Assembly: GCA_002163155.1 (NCBI GenBank)
Contig: MAAO01000008.1
Span: 124,001-188,000 of the forward strand
Reading direction: 5' to 3'
DNA from: Halobacteriovorax marinus
Lineage (GTDB): Bacteria > Bdellovibrionota > Bacteriovoracia > Bacteriovoracales > Bacteriovoracaceae
Length of the DNA: 64,000 nt
Below are positions 61,455-64,000 of the stretch, piece by piece. The translations under genes and the position numbers were made by a program. Numbering within the stretch: the stretch's first letter is position 1; every line of letters starts with the position of its first letter. The notes under the pieces were generated by a model. It worked only from the letters and a program-made list of their open reading frames with translations, was not told where the DNA came from and did not search any database.

Positions 61455-63302
61455 TTACCAGCCACCACCGCCACCTCCTCCGCCACCTCCGCCGGATGAA
61501 CTCGAAGAAGAAGAAGAACCTGTAGATGAAGACATGGCAGAGTTAATTGTACTTCCAATTGAGGAACCAATAGAAGAGACATCAAAGCTTGAGTAATTCC
61601 CTCTATGCCAGTATGGAGAATAATTGTAATTACTATTTTGAATGGCCACGAATTTATTTTGAAAGTATTCTGCCCAACCGTTTTCTTCTCCTAAGGCATG
61701 AGCATAAGGAAGAAATTTCTCAAACACTTGTGGAGTAATTTCTGGAGGGTTTAATTTATCAAGTCTATGAGTCTCAGCATAGGATAAGTACATTTTAAAT
61801 CCATCAATTTTATCAATGATTCTTTGACCTTTCTTTGTAGGAGACGGCATTACGCTAATAAAGAATCCCGTAGGAATAGTGAATAGCACAAAGAATAATC
61901 CATCAATAATCCCTCCTCCTCTAGCTATAACTCCAAACATATATCCATGGACAATCATAAAGAGCGCCACAAAGAGTAAGGTGAAGAACGTCTTAACTTT
62001 GGAATCAGTACTTCGTCTAAAGAGAAATAATCCTACGATAATTCCTAGAATTAAATATTCAATGAAGCCAATAATTGAAAATACAGCCGTAGCCCCTAAA
62101 TGACGATTGGACATATAAAAGAAGAATATCGCTAAACCACCTGCTAAGAAAGAGTATACCAAATTCTTGCTATGATATTTCTTTGAGCTTTGTTCTAAGT
62201 CTTTTGTAAAAGCTTTCTTGGCGGACATTAGTATTGTGCGATTGAAACGACTAAACTTTGTTCCACCACCTTTACATAATTCATTATAGAGAATTTTTTC
62301 TTCCGAAGTTAATAGTTTCAATGCCTCTTCATTATTTTCAATTGGAAGAACTGTCAAAGTCCCTTCTTGGTTAATTTCAATTGCACCTTTAACTGCCATA
62401 TTTATAAGAGCAGAACTTAAGGCATCATTGGAATACTTACCAAGATAGATATAATTTAATTTAGCAGGAGACATTTCTTTAGGTGACTCAAAGTGAGGAA
62501 AGATACTCTTTCTCTTAGGATCAATGCCATGAATATACCAAATTCCAAAACTACAAAATAAAGTCAGTAAGAGCCAAAGCAGTTCTTGGGTTTTATTCAA
62601 CAATTTCATGTCGAGCATAAAGGCCTTAAAGCCTGTAGGAATGAGAACTTCAGACTTAGGAAACTGTACCGCCACAGACCAGCCCTCACGAGGAGCAAGA
62701 GAGCGTGTTAAATCTAGAGTTACAATATGACTCTCAGACTTTACTGAAAAGTCTTCCCCTCTAGTTCCCGTCTTGCCAGTGTAAGCAGTGAAGAATTCTA
62801 ATTTTTCAGGAAAATCTGTTGCGAGTTCAAAACTCGCACTAGATTTTTCAATAGGGAAGGCCCATCCATCTCCTGTTATATTCCAAAATAATTCAATCTT
62901 TCCATTTTCCTGCAGCCGTAATTGCCTTGAGGTTTGATAGGTTATTTCAAAATGATGAATACCTTTTTTAAGATAACGATCCTTATTACCAATTTTAATT
63001 CTCTTGCCACCACTTATAGATTCTAATTTGTAGTTCTCTTTTCTTTCATCACGCAGCACAGAGAGAACTTTAAGACCTATTGTTGATATAGCTCCCGACT
63101 TATTCATTCTCTTAAGAGGAAGGTCTCGAAAAATTCCTCTCTTAATATTTTTTCCTTCCACCATGACTGTGATATTTTCTGTCACAGTTATAGTTGAATC
63201 TTTATTTATAACAATATGACTATCAAATTGTTTGATGCTTTCTTTGGCTTGAATATGAAAACTCACTCCAATAAGGAGCAGAATAATTTTTAAAATTTGC
63301 AT
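61455..63302 (-). CDS. DUF2207 membrane protein with glycine-rich tail
   Basis: A 615-residue protein with a signal peptide, a periplasmic beta-rich domain (about 20-215), and several helices (about 233-250, 370-400, 405-425, 430-475). It matches the DUF2207 family, often found next to LemA. It ends with a Ser run and a tail of Gly residues closed by Trp (SSSGGGG..GW), typical of this family. The function is unknown; a role in cell envelope is likely. It lies 9 bp after lemA. Confidence 0.88.
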   Translation of the reverse strand: MQILKIILLLIGVSFHIQAKESIKQFDSHIVINKDSTITVTENITVMVEGKNIKRGIFRDLPLKRMNKSGAISTIGLKVLSVLRDERKENYKLESISGGKRIKIGNKDRYLKKGIHHFEITYQTSRQLRLQENGKIELFWNITGDGWAFPIEKSSASFELATDFPEKLEFFTAYTGKTGTRGEDFSVKSESHIVTLDLTRSLAPREGWSVAVQFPKSEVLIPTGFKAFMLDMKLLNKTQELLWLLLTLFCSFGIWYIHGIDPKRKSIFPHFESPKEMSPAKLNYIYLGKYSNDALSSALINMAVKGAIEINQEGTLTVLPIENNEEALKLLTSEEKILYNELCKGGGTKFSRFNRTILMSAKKAFTKDLEQSSKKYHSKNLVYSFLAGGLAIFFFYMSNRHLGATAVFSIIGFIEYLILGIIVGLFLFRRSTDSKVKTFFTLLFVALFMIVHGYMFGVIARGGGIIDGLFFVLFTIPTGFFISVMPSPTKKGQRIIDKIDGFKMYLSYAETHRLDKLNPPEITPQVFEKFLPYAHALGEENGWAEYFQNKFVAIQNSNYNYSPYWHRGNYSSFDVSSIGSSIGSTINSAMSSSTGSSSSSSSSGGGGGGGGGGGW

Positions 63303-63311
63303 ATTTTCTCT

Positions 63312-63875
63312 CTATAGAAGTTCTTGAACCTTAGGTAGGGCCTTTTGTGATTCTTCGACTTCGAAGAATTCTCTCTTAGTGAAATTAAACTTATTTGCGA
63401 TTAAATTTTGAGGAAATGAGTCTATGGATATATTTAAATCCCTTGTCGTTCCATTATAATATCTTCTGGCCATTTGAATATGATCTTCAATGTCAGAGAG
63501 CTCATTTTGAAATTCTAAAAAATTCTTATCACTTTTTAACTCTGGGTAACTCTCCGCAATCGCCAATATAGATTTAAGTCCCATGGAAATCCCACTTTCA
63601 GCTTGTGATAAATTCTTAACATTATCGCCTGCACCCATACATCTTTCGCGGGACTCAGCTAGTTTAGTGAAAACTTCACTTTCATGGGCAGCGTACTTTT
63701 TCACCACTGCACTTAGATTAGGAATAAGGTTATGTCTTCTTTTCAGTTGCACATCGATCCCGCTCCAACCTTCATCAACCATGACTCGTTTCTTTATAAG
63801 ACTATTGTAGATTGAAATAATATAGAACGAAATGATGAGTAAAGTAGTAAAGAAAATACTGAGTACAACTGTCAA
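63312..63875 (-). CDS. lemA: LemA family protein
   Basis: A 187-residue protein with one N-terminal membrane helix (about 3-24) and a helical bundle typical of LemA: NSLIKKRVMVDEGWSGIDVQLKRRHNLIPNL is the family signature region (given here in parts: VDEGWSGIDVQLKRR, HNLIPNL). The start is TTG at 63875 with an AGAGG ribosome site 5 nt upstream. It is the first gene of the lemA-DUF2207 pair. The role of LemA proteins is not known. Confidence 0.92.
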   Translation of the reverse strand: MTVVLSIFFTTLLIISFYIISIYNSLIKKRVMVDEGWSGIDVQLKRRHNLIPNLSAVVKKYAAHESEVFTKLAESRERCMGAGDNVKNLSQAESGISMGLKSILAIAESYPELKSDKNFLEFQNELSDIEDHIQMARRYYNGTTRDLNISIDSFPQNLIANKFNFTKREFFEVEESQKALPKVQELL

Positions 63876-64000
63876 AATAACCTCTTTTAAATATTGTTAG
63901 TAAATAGTTATCGGTTAGTTTGAGTTAAAACCTATGGTAAATAATTGAAATTTATCAAGTTTTCCCTTTTCTCCTTAAATATTTCAAATCGTTAACCTCT

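Noticed and set aside
61455-61500. Possible GCC/CCG microsatellite
   Set aside because: It is the coding sequence of the poly-Gly tail of the DUF2207 protein, a normal family feature.
1-64000. CRISPR arrays, IS elements, prophage, rRNA and tRNA genes
   Set aside because: No spaced direct repeats, transposase or integrase genes, phage structural genes, or cloverleaf/rRNA-like sequence were seen on reading through.

Overview
The window is AT-rich chromosomal DNA from a Gram-negative bacterium. LpxD (lipid A synthesis), a porin-like barrel, lipoproteins and many periplasmic binding proteins all imply an outer membrane. Low G+C, lysine/isoleucine-rich proteins, many secreted hydrolases and solute-binding proteins, and genes for unusual lipid chemistry suggest a Bdellovibrio-like predator of the Bacteriovorax/Halobacteriovorax type. 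That assignment rests on gene content and protein style, not on a search. I found no rRNA, tRNA, insertion sequence, prophage or CRISPR array.

Layout. 1-3.4 kb: a hybrid histidine kinase, cut by the window edge, runs convergently into a double-receiver protein. 3.5-5.9 kb: two orphan periplasmic binding proteins. 6.1-9.1 kb: a tight three-gene operon encoding a MotB-like protein with a very long coiled coil, a MotA/TolQ-like channel and a cyclic-nucleotide-binding-fold protein; this is the strongest candidate for an undescribed system. 9.3-14.2 kb: MFS transporter, binding protein, TauE/SafE permease, MOSC protein, LpxD and a 49-residue proline-rich mini-gene. 14.3-18.5 kb: FNR-like flavoprotein, the three-subunit proton-translocating transhydrogenase pntAA-pntAB-pntB, and a CBS-pair protein. 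18.5-24.9 kb: secreted proteins including a papain-fold protease, an unknown protein, a binding protein coupled to a histidine kinase, and a DUF455 ferritin-like protein. 25-30.5 kb: the 2-oxoglutarate dehydrogenase operon sucA-odhB-lpdA with a clear terminator.

31-39.4 kb: thioredoxin-like DUF899 protein, several exported proteins of unknown role (two with HExxH zinc-protease motifs), a methyltransferase and a COG3146-type acyltransferase starting head to head, and an MMPL/RND exporter. 39.4-45.5 kb: five overlapping genes (hexapeptide acyltransferase, SDR, acyltransferase-3, glycosyltransferase, MATE) diverging from a fatty acid desaturase; this looks like a module that builds and exports a modified glycolipid or envelope component. 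45.5-54.7 kb: a secreted repeat protein, then a phosphate regulon in one operon (pstSCAB-phoU-phoB-phoR plus a sugar-type binding protein), with a candidate PhoB box upstream of pstS. 54.9-59.4 kb: an alpha-oxoamine synthase translationally coupled to a GNAT-like protein, a cytochrome P450 and a second hexapeptide protein, possibly sphingoid or signal-lipid chemistry. 59.5-64 kb: small proteins, a porin-like barrel, and a LemA/DUF2207 pair.

Common themes are sensing (three histidine kinases plus PhoB and a double receiver), solute binding without matching ABC partners (five orphan binding proteins), and envelope or lipid remodelling. Most operons are packed with 1-11 bp overlaps, and several convergent gene pairs overlap at their 3' ends.
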